Shown: positions 8,284 to 16,387 of the stretch, in pieces
Layout of the letters: every line of letters begins with the position of its first letter
How positions within the stretch are numbered: position 1 is the stretch's first letter
Source: Brachybacterium sp. P6-10-X1
GTDB lineage: Bacteria > Actinomycetota > Actinomycetes > Actinomycetales > Dermabacteraceae
Length of the DNA stretch: 64,000 bases
Assembly (NCBI RefSeq): GCF_001969445.1
Contig: NZ_CP017297.1
Location: forward strand, 2,542,001 to 2,606,000
Reading direction: 5' to 3'
Notes under the pieces: generated by a model
What the model saw: the letters and a program-made list of their open reading frames with translations, nothing else
What the model was told of the DNA's origin: nothing
Databases searched by the model: none
Made by a program: the position numbers and the translations under genes

Positions 8284-9635
8284 GCGATCACTCCTGTGGT
8301 GAGGCCACGCCCGGCGTCGTGGTCGCCGGCGGGGACGTCCTGGTCGTCCGCAGCGGCGGGGACGGCGGTGCCGTCCGCGGCGGCGGAGAGGTCGCAGCCG
8401 GCCAGACGGAGCATCGCGTGCCAGCGCTCGGCGGCCAGGGGCGGGTCCTCGAGGTTGCCGGTGGTGGCGGCGAGCTCGACGGTGCGCGAGAGGTGGGGAA
8501 GGCTGCGTGCGGAGTGCATGCCGCCGACCATCGTGAACGCCCTCTGGTGGCCGTTGAGCCAGGACAGGAAGGCGACACCGGTCTTGTAATGGAAGGTGGG
8601 CGCGGAGAACACGTGCCGGCCCAGCTCCTCGGCGGCGTCCAGGATCCGTCGGGCCTCGTCGGGGTCCCCGGCGTCGAGGGCCTGGACCGCGGCCGAGGCG
8701 GCCGGGGCCGTCACCGAGAACGCCCCCAGGAGCGCATCGGAGTACGCACCCGGTGCCTGCGCCGCGGCGGGGTCGGTGGTGGCGGTGCCGTCGCCGACGA
8801 TGAGGTGGGAGAAGTGGAAGTCGTCGCCGGTGAACATCCGGACCCCGGTCGGCAGGTGCTCGCGCACGGCGACCTCCGCCTCGGCGTCCAGCAGGCTCAT
8901 CTTCACGCCGCGGATCGCGGCGGGATCGTCCTCGATGATGCGCAGCAGGGTCTGCGCCGCCTCCGCGGTGTCGTCCGAGCCGAAGTATCCCTCCAGCTGG
9001 GGATCGAAGGCGGTGCCCAGCCAGTGCAGCACCACCGGCTCGCTCGCAGCCTCGAGCACGCGGCGGTAGACCTCCTCGTAGTCGGCGGCCGAGGTGGCGA
9101 CCCGGGCGAGGTGGCGGCTGGCCATGAGCACGGCGCCCGCGCCGGTGGCCTCGGTCGCCCTCAGCTGCTCGACGTAGGCCTCGACGATCTCGTCCAGGCT
9201 CAGCTCGTGCTCGCTGCGCTGGTCGGTCGAGACGCCGGCGACGACGAGATCGCGCACCTGCGCTCCGGCGGGGAAGACGCCGGCGATCTGCGGGTCGGCG
9301 AGCGCCTCGCGGGCCGCGTCGGCGGTGCGGGCGATCAGCGCGCGGGTCGCCGCGGGGTCCAGTCCCATGTTGCGCTGGGCGGTGTCCATCGCGTCGGCGA
9401 CGCCCAGACCCCGGGACCACATGGTGCGGCGGAAGGCGAGAGTGGCGTCCCAGTCGACCTCGGCGGGGGCACCGGGGGTGTTGTCCCCGTGCACGGTCGG
9501 GACCACGTGCACGGCGGCGAAGACGGCGCGGGAGCGCAGCGGCGCACTCGGCGGGGAGAAGGCCGCGGCGTCCCCGAGTTCGATCGTGCGCAGGGAGCCG
9601 TCCGCATCCAGCAGGGTCAGGGCCAGTCCGGCCAT
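8280..9635 (-). CDS. DUF993 family protein (dihydrodipicolinate synthase-like aldolase)
   Basis: A 451-residue protein recognised as the DUF993 family, which is fold-related to dihydrodipicolinate synthase lyases. IRGVKMSLLD around residue 245 resembles the Schiff-base lysine motif of DHDPS/NAL enzymes (inference). GVRMFTGDDFHF and FHYKTGVAFLSWLNG are other recognisable segments. The ATG at 9635 is preceded by GGAGG (complement of 9646-9650) 10 bases away; a GTG at 9644 is possible. It sits 5 bases after the oxidoreductase stop and overlaps the isomerase start. An aldolase role, splitting a keto-acid made by the oxidoreductase, is the most natural guess. Confidence 0.85.
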   Translation of the reverse strand: MAGLALTLLDADGSLRTIELGDAAAFSPPSAPLRSRAVFAAVHVVPTVHGDNTPGAPAEVDWDATLAFRRTMWSRGLGVADAMDTAQRNMGLDPAATRALIARTADAAREALADPQIAGVFPAGAQVRDLVVAGVSTDQRSEHELSLDEIVEAYVEQLRATEATGAGAVLMASRHLARVATSAADYEEVYRRVLEAASEPVVLHWLGTAFDPQLEGYFGSDDTAEAAQTLLRIIEDDPAAIRGVKMSLLDAEAEVAVREHLPTGVRMFTGDDFHFSHLIVGDGTATTDPAAAQAPGAYSDALLGAFSVTAPAASAAVQALDAGDPDEARRILDAAEELGRHVFSAPTFHYKTGVAFLSWLNGHQRAFTMVGGMHSARSLPHLSRTVELAATTGNLEDPPLAAERWHAMLRLAGCDLSAAADGTAVPAAADDQDVPAGDHDAGRGLTTGVIA

Positions 9636-9640
9636 GGTGC

Positions 9641-10804
9641 TCACACCTCCGTCAGCGGGTCGAGGGCGATGCGGCGACCGTCGGCGGCGCTGGCCAGGCC
9701 GGTCTCTGCCAGCCGCACGCCGCGGGCGCCGGAGAGGAAGTCGTAGGGGTACTGACGACCTTCGACGTAGGACCGCAGGAAGTCCTCCCACTGCACCTTG
9801 AAACCGTTGTCGAAACCGTCGGGCCCGGCGTTGTCGGGCACCTCGATCCAGTCGGCGTAGTAGTCGTGACCATCCGTGACGTCTGGGTTCCAGACCGGCT
9901 TGGGGGTGGCCTCGCGCGGCTGGATGCGCGCGGCGTGCAGGCCGACGACGGCGGAGCCCTCCGTGCCGTCGACCTGGAACTCGAGCAGCTCGTCGCGGTG
10001 GACCCGCACGTCCCAGCTGGAGTTCATCTGCACCACCGTCCCGCCCTCGAGGCGGAAGATGCCGTAGGCGGCGTCGTCGGCCGTGGCGGCGTACTGCCGG
10101 CCCGCCTCGTCCCAGCGGGCGCCGATGTGGGTGGCGGTCTGGGCGTAGACGTCCTCGATCCGGCCGAACAGCTCCTCGATGACATAGTTCCAGTGCGGGA
10201 ACATGTCCGCGACGATGCCGCCCCCGTCCTCGGTGCGGTAGTTCCAGGAGGGGCGCTGGGCGCTCTGCCAGTCCCCCTCGTAGACCCAGTAGCCGAACTC
10301 GCCGCGCACCGAGAGGATCTCACCGAAGAAGCCGGAGTCGATCAGGCGGCGCAGCTTGAGCAGACCGGGGAGGTAGAGCTTGTCGTGGACCACCCCATTG
10401 ACGGTGCCGTGCTCCGTCGCCAGCCGCGCGAGCTCGAGGGCGTCGGCGAAGGATTCGGCCGTGGGCTTCTCGGTGTAGATCGCCTTCCCGGCGGCGATGG
10501 CCTTCTTGAGGTTCGCGACCCGCAGGTTCGTCACCAGGGCGTCGAAGTAGACCTCGTAGTCCGGGTCGGCGAGCGCGGCATCGACGTCGGTGGTCCAGTT
10601 CGACAGCCCGTGGCGCTCGGCGACGGCGGCCAGCTTCTCCTCGTTGCGGCCCACCAGCAGCAGATCGGGCAGGAGCCGGTCGCCGTCCAGGAGCTCGACG
10701 CCACCCTGCTCCTGGATCGCCAGCAGTGAGCGCACCAGATGCTGGCGGTAGCCCATGCGCCCGGTGGCGCCGTTGACGATGATCCCGATCCTGCGTGTGG
10801 CCAT
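9641..10804 (-). CDS. Gfo/Idh/MocA-family oxidoreductase
   Basis: An NAD(P)-dependent sugar dehydrogenase-like protein of 387 residues. The N-terminal Rossmann fold has IGIIVNGATGRMGYRQHL in place of a plain GxGxxG. The family's catalytic EKP is present in AIYTEKPTAESFADAL. The C-terminal domain contains the GGGIVADMFPHWNY segment, with His in the active-site position. GAGGAG (complement of 10815-10820) lies 10 bases before the start. It is the first gene of an operon with DUF993 and an isomerase. A LacI-type operator about 100 bases upstream probably controls it. Substrate unknown; the neighbouring alpha-L-fucosidase hints at a deoxy or related sugar. Confidence 0.9.
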   Translation of the reverse strand: MATRRIGIIVNGATGRMGYRQHLVRSLLAIQEQGGVELLDGDRLLPDLLLVGRNEEKLAAVAERHGLSNWTTDVDAALADPDYEVYFDALVTNLRVANLKKAIAAGKAIYTEKPTAESFADALELARLATEHGTVNGVVHDKLYLPGLLKLRRLIDSGFFGEILSVRGEFGYWVYEGDWQSAQRPSWNYRTEDGGGIVADMFPHWNYVIEELFGRIEDVYAQTATHIGARWDEAGRQYAATADDAAYGIFRLEGGTVVQMNSSWDVRVHRDELLEFQVDGTEGSAVVGLHAARIQPREATPKPVWNPDVTDGHDYYADWIEVPDNAGPDGFDNGFKVQWEDFLRSYVEGRQYPYDFLSGARGVRLAETGLASAADGRRIALDPLTEV

Positions 10805-10906
10805 GTGGCTGTACTCCTCGATTCCGGCCGCGACCGACGACGATCCGGCGGGGCTGACAGTGGGGCAGCGGCCCATCCGCCGCGACGCTCCTCCGGGAGC
10901 CACGGC

Positions 10907-10920
10907 GGTAACCGCTTTCC
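10907..10920. promoter_or_regulatory. LacI-family operator
   Basis: GGTAACCGCTTTCC matches its own reverse complement at 10 of 14 positions around a central CG, the layout of LacI/GalR operators. It also contains GCGGT-A-ACCGC. It lies 103 bases before the oxidoreductase start. The LacI regulator at 6144-7265 is the probable binder (inference). Confidence 0.6.
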
Positions 10921-10971
10921 GTCGATTCAGTAGACCATGAGGGGCCTCGGTTTTCAAGCCACTCCTGTCGA

Positions 10972-10992
10972 CGACCGACCACTGGTCGGTCG
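10972..10992. promoter_or_regulatory. perfect 21-base palindrome, TetR-type operator candidate
   Basis: CGACCGACCA, one C, then TGGTCGGTCG: two perfect 10-base arms around one base. The size and ACCGACC..GGTCGGT sequence suit a TetR-family operator, but no TetR gene lies nearby. It could instead form an RNA hairpin. Confidence 0.5.
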
Positions 10993-11079
10993 CGACCGCC
11001 GTCGCGAGCGCAACAGCCTGCACCTTCTGGTGGCCCACATCGCGCCCCCGCAGGAAGGCCCTTACCCAGCGTTCGGGAC

Positions 11080-11334
11080 ATGCACCGGAGCAGCCGGACC
11101 GACCTCGGCCCTCGGCGCGCCGACGTGGTCGCTGCGACGTCGGAGGGGATCGGTGCGGGGCGACGGGACGTGGTCCGCGCAGCGATCGCCCTGGTGCTGA
11201 GACGACCTGGGCGGTGGCTGCCGGCACCTGCGATGATCGTGGCGCTGGCACCACTGTGGCTGCTCGCCCCGCTCACGATCGCGGTCGGCGTCAGCCTTCC
11301 TCCGCACGTCCTCGCCCGCTTCTGGACATCGTGA
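11080..11334 (+). pseudogene. possible C-terminal remnant of a DUF624/YesL membrane protein
   Basis: A short 84-codon frame ends 13 bases before the GH95 start. Its second half ([19 protein letters not shown], then a hydrophobic helix with PLWLLAPLTIAVGVSLPP) resembles the end of YesL/DUF624 proteins, which usually neighbour sugar ABC transporters and glycosidases. The frame is open back to 10912, but upstream it looks noncoding and the other ~100+ residues of a normal YesL are missing. It is probably a decayed gene left when a transporter was lost. A real small membrane protein cannot be excluded. Confidence 0.35.
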
Positions 11335-11347
11335 AAGGCTCTCCCGC

Positions 11348-13612
11348 ATGACGGACCCGACCCTGCTGCGCCGCACCGGTGCCGCCACCCGCTGGCTCGA
11401 GGCCCTGCCCCTGGGCGACGGACGGATCGGCGCGATGGCCTGGGGAGATCCTGCCCGCGCCCGCTTCGGCCTGAACGAGTCGACCTTCTGGTCCGGCTCC
11501 CCCACCTCCACGCGGGACCGCCGCACCCCTCGCCCGGAGGCGGCACGGCTCCTGGCGCGGGCCCGGGAGCAGTTCGTGGCCGGGCAGGTCGCGGAGGCGC
11601 AGCTACTGCTCGAGGGGCTCGGCACGGCCTGGTCGCAGGGGTATCAGCCGGTCGGGGACCTGATCGTCTCGGGCGGGGCGACGGGTGACGGCACCGATGC
11701 CGCCGAACGCGTGCTGGACCTCGCCCGGGCGGAGCACCGGGTGCGCACGCCCGCCGGGGAACATCGCAGCTTCGTCAGCGCCGCCGACGACGTCCTCGTC
11801 CACGCGGTCCCGCTGGCCCCGGACGCCGCGGTCGAGGTCGAGCTGGAATCGCCCCAGGTCGAGGAGCACCGCGAGACCGCGGCCGGACAGCTCACGGTGG
11901 TGCTGCGGGCTCCGTCGGACGCACCGCCCGCGCACCAGGGTGCGCCGATGGCCTGGGACCAAGAGGGGCCCGGCCGCATCGCCGTCGTCGTGCGCAGCCG
12001 CCGCGAGGGCGACCGGGCGCTGGTGGTCTGCGCCCTCGTCACCACCTGGCAGGGTCTCGGGGCGCAGCCGGACCGACCGGTGGCGGAGGCCCTGGCGGAG
12101 GCGACACGACAGGCCGAGGCGGCGCTGGCCCGCGGCGAGGACGAGCTGCACCGTCGCCACCTCGCCCATCCGCTGCCCGGCGCGCACGAGGTCGCCCTCA
12201 CCCTGGACGGCGCCGAGGACTCCGCCCTGCTGGCCACCTGCTTCGCGTACGGGCGTCATCTGCTCGCCTCCTCCTCGCGCCCGGGCCTGCCGCCCGCGAC
12301 GCTGCAGGGCATCTGGAACGCGCAGGTTCTCGCCCCCCGGAACTCGAACTACACGGTCAACATCAACCTCGAGATGAACCACTGGGCGGCCGGCGTCGCC
12401 CACGTCCCGGACGCCGCCGCAGCTCTTGAGGGATACGTGGCGATGCTGCGCGAGTCCGGGGCGGAGACCGCACGGCGGCTCTACGGGGCCGACGGGTGGA
12501 CCGTCCACCACAACTCCGATCCCTGGGGGTACACCGATCCGGTCGAGGGCGATCCCAAGTGGGCGACCTGGCCGATGGGTGGGCTCTGGCTCGAGCGGGA
12601 GCTCGACTCCCTGGCCGGATTCTGCGGGGAGGAGGCGGCGGCGATCGCCGCTCACCGCTTCCCCGCTCGTCGCGCCGCGGCGACCTTCGCCCTGGACCTG
12701 TTGCACGAGAGCGCCGACGGCCACCTGGTCACCTTCCCCTCGACCTCCCCGGAGAACGAGTGGATCGACCCGGACGGGCAGCCGGTCGCCCTCAGCGAGG
12801 GCACCGGCATGGACCGCTGGCTGCTGCGCGAGGTGCTCGCGGCCGTGGTGTCCGACGCCGAGCTGCTGGGCCGCATGGAGGATCGCGTGGTGTGCCGCGC
12901 CGTCGCCGCCCTCGCCCTCATCCCGGGCCCGCGCGTCGGGGCCGACGGGCGGGTGCTCGAGTGGCACGCCGACGGCCTGGCCGAGATCGAGCCGACCCAC
13001 CGGCACGTCTCGCACCTGGGCTTCCTCTATCCCGGCACCCAGGAGGTCGGCGAGGAGCTGGAGCGGGCCGCGGCCGCCTCGCTGGAGGGGCGGGGCGACG
13101 AGGCCACCGGCTGGTCCCTGGTGTGGAAGACGGCGCTGTGGGCGCGGCTGCATCGACCCGACAAGGTCCAGGACCTGCTCGAACTGTTCCTGCGCCCGGC
13201 CGAGCGGGCCGACGGCTCCGAGCGCAGCGGGCTGTACCCGAACCTGTTCTCCGCCCATCCCCCGTTCCAGATCGACGGGAACCTCGGCATCGTGGCGGCG
13301 CTCGCGGAGTGCCTGCTCCAGAGCCATCGTGGCGAGATCGAGCTGCTGCCCGCCCTGCCCCCGATCATGGCCGACGGGTCCGTGCGCGGTCTGCGAGCCC
13401 GGCCCGGGATCGCGGTGGACATGAGCTGGTCCGACGGCGAGCTGACCGCGCTGACCCTGCGGGCCGTGGGCCCCGGCGCGGTCGGGACGCATCGGGTGCG
13501 GCACGGGGAGCGGACCGTCCTGGCCGAGCTACCCGATCAGCACCCGGTGCAGATCGGGACCGCAGAGCTGGGAGACGATCAGGAGCCGCTCTCCCGGACC
13601 GCCGGGCGCTGA
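11348..13612 (+). CDS. GH95 family alpha-L-fucosidase
   Basis: A glycoside hydrolase of 754 residues, a normal GH95 length (about 750-800 without extra domains). The opening WLEALPLGDGRIGAMAWGDP and LNESTFWSGSP is the family signature. The catalytic (alpha/alpha)6 barrel shows GIWNAQVLAPRNSNYTVNIN then LEMNHWAA, STSPENEW, IEPTHRHVSHL and HPPFQIDGNLG. The Asn-rich NYTVNINLEMN loop and PENEW correspond to the catalytic region of characterised 1,2-alpha-L-fucosidases. No signal peptide is present, so it probably acts in the cytoplasm on imported oligosaccharides. Some GH95 enzymes are alpha-L-galactosidases, so sugar specificity is open. It diverges from the oxidoreductase operon. Confidence 0.93.
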   Translation: MTDPTLLRRTGAATRWLEALPLGDGRIGAMAWGDPARARFGLNESTFWSGSPTSTRDRRTPRPEAARLLARAREQFVAGQVAEAQLLLEGLGTAWSQGYQPVGDLIVSGGATGDGTDAAERVLDLARAEHRVRTPAGEHRSFVSAADDVLVHAVPLAPDAAVEVELESPQVEEHRETAAGQLTVVLRAPSDAPPAHQGAPMAWDQEGPGRIAVVVRSRREGDRALVVCALVTTWQGLGAQPDRPVAEALAEATRQAEAALARGEDELHRRHLAHPLPGAHEVALTLDGAEDSALLATCFAYGRHLLASSSRPGLPPATLQGIWNAQVLAPRNSNYTVNINLEMNHWAAGVAHVPDAAAALEGYVAMLRESGAETARRLYGADGWTVHHNSDPWGYTDPVEGDPKWATWPMGGLWLERELDSLAGFCGEEAAAIAAHRFPARRAAATFALDLLHESADGHLVTFPSTSPENEWIDPDGQPVALSEGTGMDRWLLREVLAAVVSDAELLGRMEDRVVCRAVAALALIPGPRVGADGRVLEWHADGLAEIEPTHRHVSHLGFLYPGTQEVGEELERAAAASLEGRGDEATGWSLVWKTALWARLHRPDKVQDLLELFLRPAERADGSERSGLYPNLFSAHPPFQIDGNLGIVAALAECLLQSHRGEIELLPALPPIMADGSVRGLRARPGIAVDMSWSDGELTALTLRAVGPGAVGTHRVRHGERTVLAELPDQHPVQIGTAELGDDQEPLSRTAGR

Positions 13613-13700
13613 GCCGCGCGCCTGCGGGCTCGCGGCATCGTGGACCCACGGTCCGGGACCGGCTCCGGCCTGCTCTCGCGGCGTGCCCGGCATGGGTCCC

Positions 13701-14237
13701 TCAGGCGCGCACCGGTTCCTCGCCGAGGGTGAGCTGGAGGAAGACGAGATCGAGCCACCTGTCGAACTTCCGTCCGACCTGCGGGAAGAATCCCACCTGG
13801 CGGAAGCCGAGCTTCTCGTGCAGCCCGATCGATGCGGCGTTGCCGGCTTCGATCCCCGCGACCAACACGTGCTTGCCGAGCTCCCGGGCCCGGCTGATCA
13901 GCTCCACCAGGAGCTGCTCCCCGATGCCCTGGCCGCGCTGGTCACCTCGCACGTAGACGGAGTGCTCCACGGTGTACCGGTAGCCCTCCCAGGCACGCCA
14001 GTCGCCGAAGGTCGCGTAGCCGACCACCTCGAGCTCGTCGTCCAGGGCGACCAGCACCGGATGGCCGGCGGCGCGGTGCTCCGCGAGCCACTCCGCCCGG
14101 TCCGCCAGGTCGACGGTGCTCGAGTTCCACACGGCCGTCGTGCTCCGCACCGCATCGTTGTAGATCGCGGTGATGGCGGGCACCGACGCGTCCGTCGCCT
14201 CGTCGATGGTCACACGCAGGTCCTGTTCTCGAGTCAT
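13701..14237 (-). CDS. GNAT N-acetyltransferase, phosphinothricin acetyltransferase-like
   Basis: A 178-residue acetyl-CoA-dependent N-acetyltransferase. The acetyl-CoA pyrophosphate-binding motif is VRGDQRGQGIGEQLL. ITAIYNDAVRSTTAVWNSS, then GYATFGDWRAWEGYRYTVEHSV, and IGLHEKLGFRQVGFFPQVG match the Pat/Bar subgroup that acetylates phosphinothricin or methionine sulfoximine. In non-producers these usually act on methionine sulfoximine-like or unknown amines. It converges with the GH95 gene across 88 bases and stands alone. No obvious ribosome site precedes the ATG. Confidence 0.9.
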   Translation of the reverse strand: MTREQDLRVTIDEATDASVPAITAIYNDAVRSTTAVWNSSTVDLADRAEWLAEHRAAGHPVLVALDDELEVVGYATFGDWRAWEGYRYTVEHSVYVRGDQRGQGIGEQLLVELISRARELGKHVLVAGIEAGNAASIGLHEKLGFRQVGFFPQVGRKFDRWLDLVFLQLTLGEEPVRA

Positions 14238-14371
14238 GCGCCGGGAACGCCCGGCGGCGACCCACGATATCCGCCCGTCGCCGGTGGAGCGCGACCCGTC
14301 CGAGCCCTCGACTCAGGGTCACCGCCGGCGCCCTCCTCGGCGCTCCCCGCACGACCGTCGGTCCCGTGCCC

Positions 14372-15520
14372 TCACCCTTCATCCGCGGGGGCGTCCTCGG
14401 GCGGCTCGCCGCCGGGGCCACCGGGAGCGCCCGCCGCGGCTTCCTCGGTCGTGCTCGTGTCCAGCGGCACGTCGATGCTCACCCGGTACCCGGCCTCGGC
14501 ATCCCCGATCACGGTCGCCAGCTGCAGGTCCCATCCGTCGGAGAAGACGTTGTCGCCCTCCAGGGACGTCTCGGCCAGGTTCTCGGCGGACCCGTCGTAC
14601 AGCGACGAGGAGTAGACCTCGGTGCACGCCTCCTCCGGCAGGGCCAGCTGCGAGGTGAGCACGGCGTTGGTCGCATCGGTGATGGAGTCGATCCCGGGGA
14701 AGACCTCGAAGTGGATGTGGGGCCACCTGCCGGAGTAGCAGCCCGGGAAGATCGAGGTGAAGGTGACGGTCCCGTCCTCGCCGACCACCTGCACACCGCG
14801 CAGGTAGGTCTCGTCGGCGAGACCGTCGCCGTACATCGAGTAGGCCCCCTGGGCATCGCAGTGCCAGACGTACACCGCCGCCCCGGTCATCGCGGCACCG
14901 TCCTCGGCGAGATCGGTGACCGTCATGACCAGGGTGATCGCAGTGCCCTCGGCGATGGTGTCCGTGTCGATGCTGGAGCGCAGGTCGCTGCGCTCCACCC
15001 CGCTGATCTCCAGCACATCGGCGCCGTTGGAGCCGTCGCCCGGGTAGGGGCCGGCGGTCTCGGTGGGCATCTCGTCCGTCCCGCTCGCCCCCGCGGAGCC
15101 GCCGTCGGAGGAACCCGAGCTCCCGCCGTCGGAGGCGGAGGAGCCGGACGTTGCGCCGCCGGCCCCGGCGCCGCAGGCGGCGAGGACGGTCGCCGCCGCG
15201 CCGGCACCGAGGGCGCCGAGCGTGCGACGGCGGGTGACCAGGGTGCCGAGGTCGAAGACGAGACCCTGGTCCTCGAGGTCCTCCTGCGGTCGGTCCAGGC
15301 GACGTCCGTGCCAGGTGGTCGGCGCGGCGTCGGCCGACGCCTGACCAGCCGGGCCGGCCAGGCCCGCGGCATCCACGGCAGCATCAGAGCGCGCTGCCGG
15401 ATCGTCGGGGCCCGCCCCCTCCGAGGCCGCCGGGAACGGACGACGAGCGCCGGGGCGCCGATCCGGGGACGGGGTCGGGTCGTGGTGAGGGCAGGAGTGC
15501 GACGAGGTGCTGGTGTTCAT
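14372..15520 (-). CDS. secreted intradiol dioxygenase-like lipoprotein
   Basis: A 382-residue protein of the protocatechuate/catechol intradiol dioxygenase fold. The non-haem iron ligands appear present: Tyr227 (CDAQGAYS) and Tyr262, Arg265, His268, His270 (CYSGRWPHIHFEV). A twin-arginine-like motif RRRTLGALG (about 97-105) leads to the lipobox LAAC with Cys116, so it is exported and lipid-anchored. About 90 residues precede the Tat motif (His/Pro/Ala-rich), unusually long for a signal. No downstream ATG lies before the Tat motif, so a shorter form would need a GTG start. A Gly/Ser linker separates Cys116 from the enzyme domain. It diverges from the two-component system at 15650. Substrate unknown; extracellular members act on catechol-like compounds. 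Confidence 0.85.
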   Translation of the reverse strand: MNTSTSSHSCPHHDPTPSPDRRPGARRPFPAASEGAGPDDPAARSDAAVDAAGLAGPAGQASADAAPTTWHGRRLDRPQEDLEDQGLVFDLGTLVTRRRTLGALGAGAAATVLAACGAGAGGATSGSSASDGGSSGSSDGGSAGASGTDEMPTETAGPYPGDGSNGADVLEISGVERSDLRSSIDTDTIAEGTAITLVMTVTDLAEDGAAMTGAAVYVWHCDAQGAYSMYGDGLADETYLRGVQVVGEDGTVTFTSIFPGCYSGRWPHIHFEVFPGIDSITDATNAVLTSQLALPEEACTEVYSSSLYDGSAENLAETSLEGDNVFSDGWDLQLATVIGDAEAGYRVSIDVPLDTSTTEEAAAGAPGGPGGEPPEDAPADEG

Positions 15521-15649
15521 GTCGAGGACGGTAGGGGCCGCCCCTATGTCCTTGCTATGAATCCGGTATGCACCGCCCAAGGACGCCCCGGGAGCCCGGG
15601 GACAGGCGGTAGCGTCACGAAGAATCTCCTCGAGGCAAGGGTTCACACC

Positions 15650-16387
15650 ATGGCGTCCACGCTCCCCGATCCACGACCGACGATGCTCACCCGTCCCGAC
15701 GGCTCTCCCATCCGGGCGCTGGTCGTGGACGACGAGGCCTATCTCAGCGATCTGCTGCGCATGGCGCTGAGCCTGGAGGGATGGGAGGCGCGGACCGCCG
15801 CGAACGGGCAGGAGGCGCTGAACCTGGTGCGCGAGTTCGAGCCCGACGTCGTCGTCCTGGACATCATGATGCCGCACCTCGACGGTCGGGAGGTGCTCCA
15901 CCGCCTCCGCGGCGCCGAGAACGACGTCCCCGTGCTGTTCCTGACCGCGAAGGACGCGGTCCAGGACCGCATCGCCGGGATCTCCGCCGGTGCCGACGAT
16001 TACGTCACCAAGCCGTTCAACCTCGAGGAGGTGCTCGCCCGGCTGCGCGGCATGGTCCGACGGCATGTCGCGGCGGGCACCGGGGTCGACTCCCGGCTGC
16101 ACGTGGGGGATCTCGTCCTGGACGAGGAGACCTACGAGGTCGAGCGCGCCGGGACCCCGATCCACCTGACCGCGAAGGAGTTCGAGCTGCTGCGCTGCCT
16201 GATGCGCAACGAGCGCCGGGTGCTCAGCAAGGCGCAGATCCTGGATCGGGTGTGGAGCTACGACTTCGGAGGACGCTCCAGCGTCGTCGAGCTGTACATC
16301 TCCTACCTGCGCAAGAAGATCGACGCCCTCGGCGAGCCGATGATCCGCACCGTCCGCGGCGTCGGCTACACGATCCGGTCCGCATGA
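15650..16387 (+). CDS. OmpR-family response regulator
   Basis: A 245-residue phosphorylation-controlled transcription factor. The receiver domain has the acidic pair in VVDDEA (27-29), the phospho-acceptor Asp71 in VVLDIMMPHLDG, Thr99 in FLTAKD and Lys121 in YVTKPFN. The C-terminal winged helix (HLTAKEFELLRCLMRNERRV, then RTVRGVGYTIR) is typical of OmpR/PhoB. AAGGG about 9 bases before the ATG at 15650 supports this start; a second ATG at 15683 is possible. Its stop overlaps the kinase start (ATGA), so the two genes are coupled. The divergent dioxygenase gene shares its upstream region. Confidence 0.93.
   Translation: MASTLPDPRPTMLTRPDGSPIRALVVDDEAYLSDLLRMALSLEGWEARTAANGQEALNLVREFEPDVVVLDIMMPHLDGREVLHRLRGAENDVPVLFLTAKDAVQDRIAGISAGADDYVTKPFNLEEVLARLRGMVRRHVAAGTGVDSRLHVGDLVLDEETYEVERAGTPIHLTAKEFELLRCLMRNERRVLSKAQILDRVWSYDFGGRSSVVELYISYLRKKIDALGEPMIRTVRGVGYTIRSA

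Larger units (their letters stand above)
10805..11079. other. divergent control region between the sugar operon and the GH95 gene
   Basis: This stretch lies upstream of the oxidoreductase operon and, on the other strand, before the short DUF624-like fragment and the GH95 gene. It holds a LacI-type operator (10907-10920) and a perfect 21-base palindrome (10972-10992), described separately. No convincing gene was found here; the readable frames are Arg/Pro-rich and unlike any family. Confidence 0.6.

Noticed and set aside
12496-13956. Long plus-strand frame overlapping GH95 and beyond
   Set aside because: Out-of-phase shadow of GH95 with Arg/Gly-rich product; GH95 motifs are all in the other frame.
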